A stretch of DNA of 64,000 nucleotides, from NCBI RefSeq assembly GCF_000196495.1, contig NC_011312.1, forward strand, positions 248,001 through 312,000, read 5' to 3'. The position numbers were made by a program, and so were the translations under genes. Shown piece after piece: positions 63,958 through 64,000 of the stretch; position 1 is the stretch's first letter; every line of letters begins with the position of its first letter. The DNA comes from Aliivibrio salmonicida LFI1238 (lineage in GTDB: Bacteria; Pseudomonadota; Gammaproteobacteria; Enterobacterales; Vibrionaceae). A model generated the notes under the pieces. That model saw only the letters and a program-made list of their open reading frames with translations. It was not told the DNA's origin and made no database searches.

Positions 63958-64000
63958 CTAGAGACTATACGCTTCGCTAACTAGAAACGATAAAATCATA
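63958..64000. repeat. Dispersed palindromic repeat, copy G (runs off the right edge)
   Basis: CTAGAGACTATACGCTTCGC TAACTAGAAACGATAAAATC matches the left arm of the family. It begins about 100 bases upstream of the hldD start. The remainder is outside the window. Confidence 0.7.

Noticed and set aside
1..64000. CRISPR arrays, tRNA and rRNA genes, integron attC sites
   Set aside because: None recognised in the window; the palindromic repeats have no regular spacers and no integrase nearby.

Overview
The window looks like chromosome 1 of an Aliivibrio (Vibrio fischeri group) species. Grounds: a Vibrionaceae gene set; low-GC Vibrio-type coding; Spot 42 next to polA; a RyhB gene with its conserved core; an 8-epi-legionaminic/legionaminic-type nonulosonate locus in the LPS region; and dense intergenic palindromic repeats. 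Two identical IS66 copies, an IS30 and several broken genes point to a decaying, IS-rich genome such as A. salmonicida or a close relative. The species is an inference; the genus-level call is firmer.

Layout. (1) 1-6975: pyrE (partial), rph, yicC, psiE, gmk, rpoZ, spoT and trmH, the gamma-proteobacterial order, ending where IS66 copy 1 cuts trmH. (2) 6976-9290: IS66 copy 1, reverse orientation. (3) 9294-32552: hemY-hemX-hemD-hemC / cyaA, uvrD, two tandem zinc-ribbon microprotein genes, rarD, recQ, a DUF3630-like gene, a preQ1-I riboswitch with yhhQ, RyhB, polA, Spot 42, a second sRNA candidate, engB, cytochrome c4, a methyltransferase, yihI, a DUF2489 gene and hemN. This block is collinear with the E. 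coli hemY-to-hemN region. (4) 32688-35002: IS66 copy 2, forward. (5) 34999-63856: the LPS locus. It starts with coaD truncated by IS66 copy 2, then three core glycosyltransferases, kdkA, a PbgA/YejM-like sulfatase-fold protein, rmlBADC, a GT2, wecD and wecE, a possible Fuc4N transferase, a nonulosonate operon (legB legC neuC neuB neuD ptmE neuA and a PseA-type amidotransferase), an IS30, a GT52-like transferase, waaA, waaF, waaL and hldD.

How it works together. The LPS genes build heptose, Kdo and core (hldD, waaF, waaC-like, waaA, kdkA, waaE-like). They also make three activated sugars: dTDP-L-rhamnose (rmlABCD), dTDP-Fuc4NAc (rmlAB, wecE, wecD) and a CMP-nonulosonate that may be amidinated. 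No wzx, wzy or wzz is visible, so the product is probably a short LOS-like oligosaccharide. Three of the sugar genes carry in-frame stops without frameshifts: rmlD (two TAA), wecD (TAA) and neuA (TAG).

Most unusual points: the IS66 pair has no target duplications in any pairing and truncates trmH and the normally essential coaD. A family of about 130-210 bp palindromic repeats occurs seven times. A duplicated gene pair encodes small CxxC/CxxC proteins together with its upstream region. DnaA boxes and GATC sites cluster upstream of polA. An sRNA candidate with its own terminator lies beside Spot 42.
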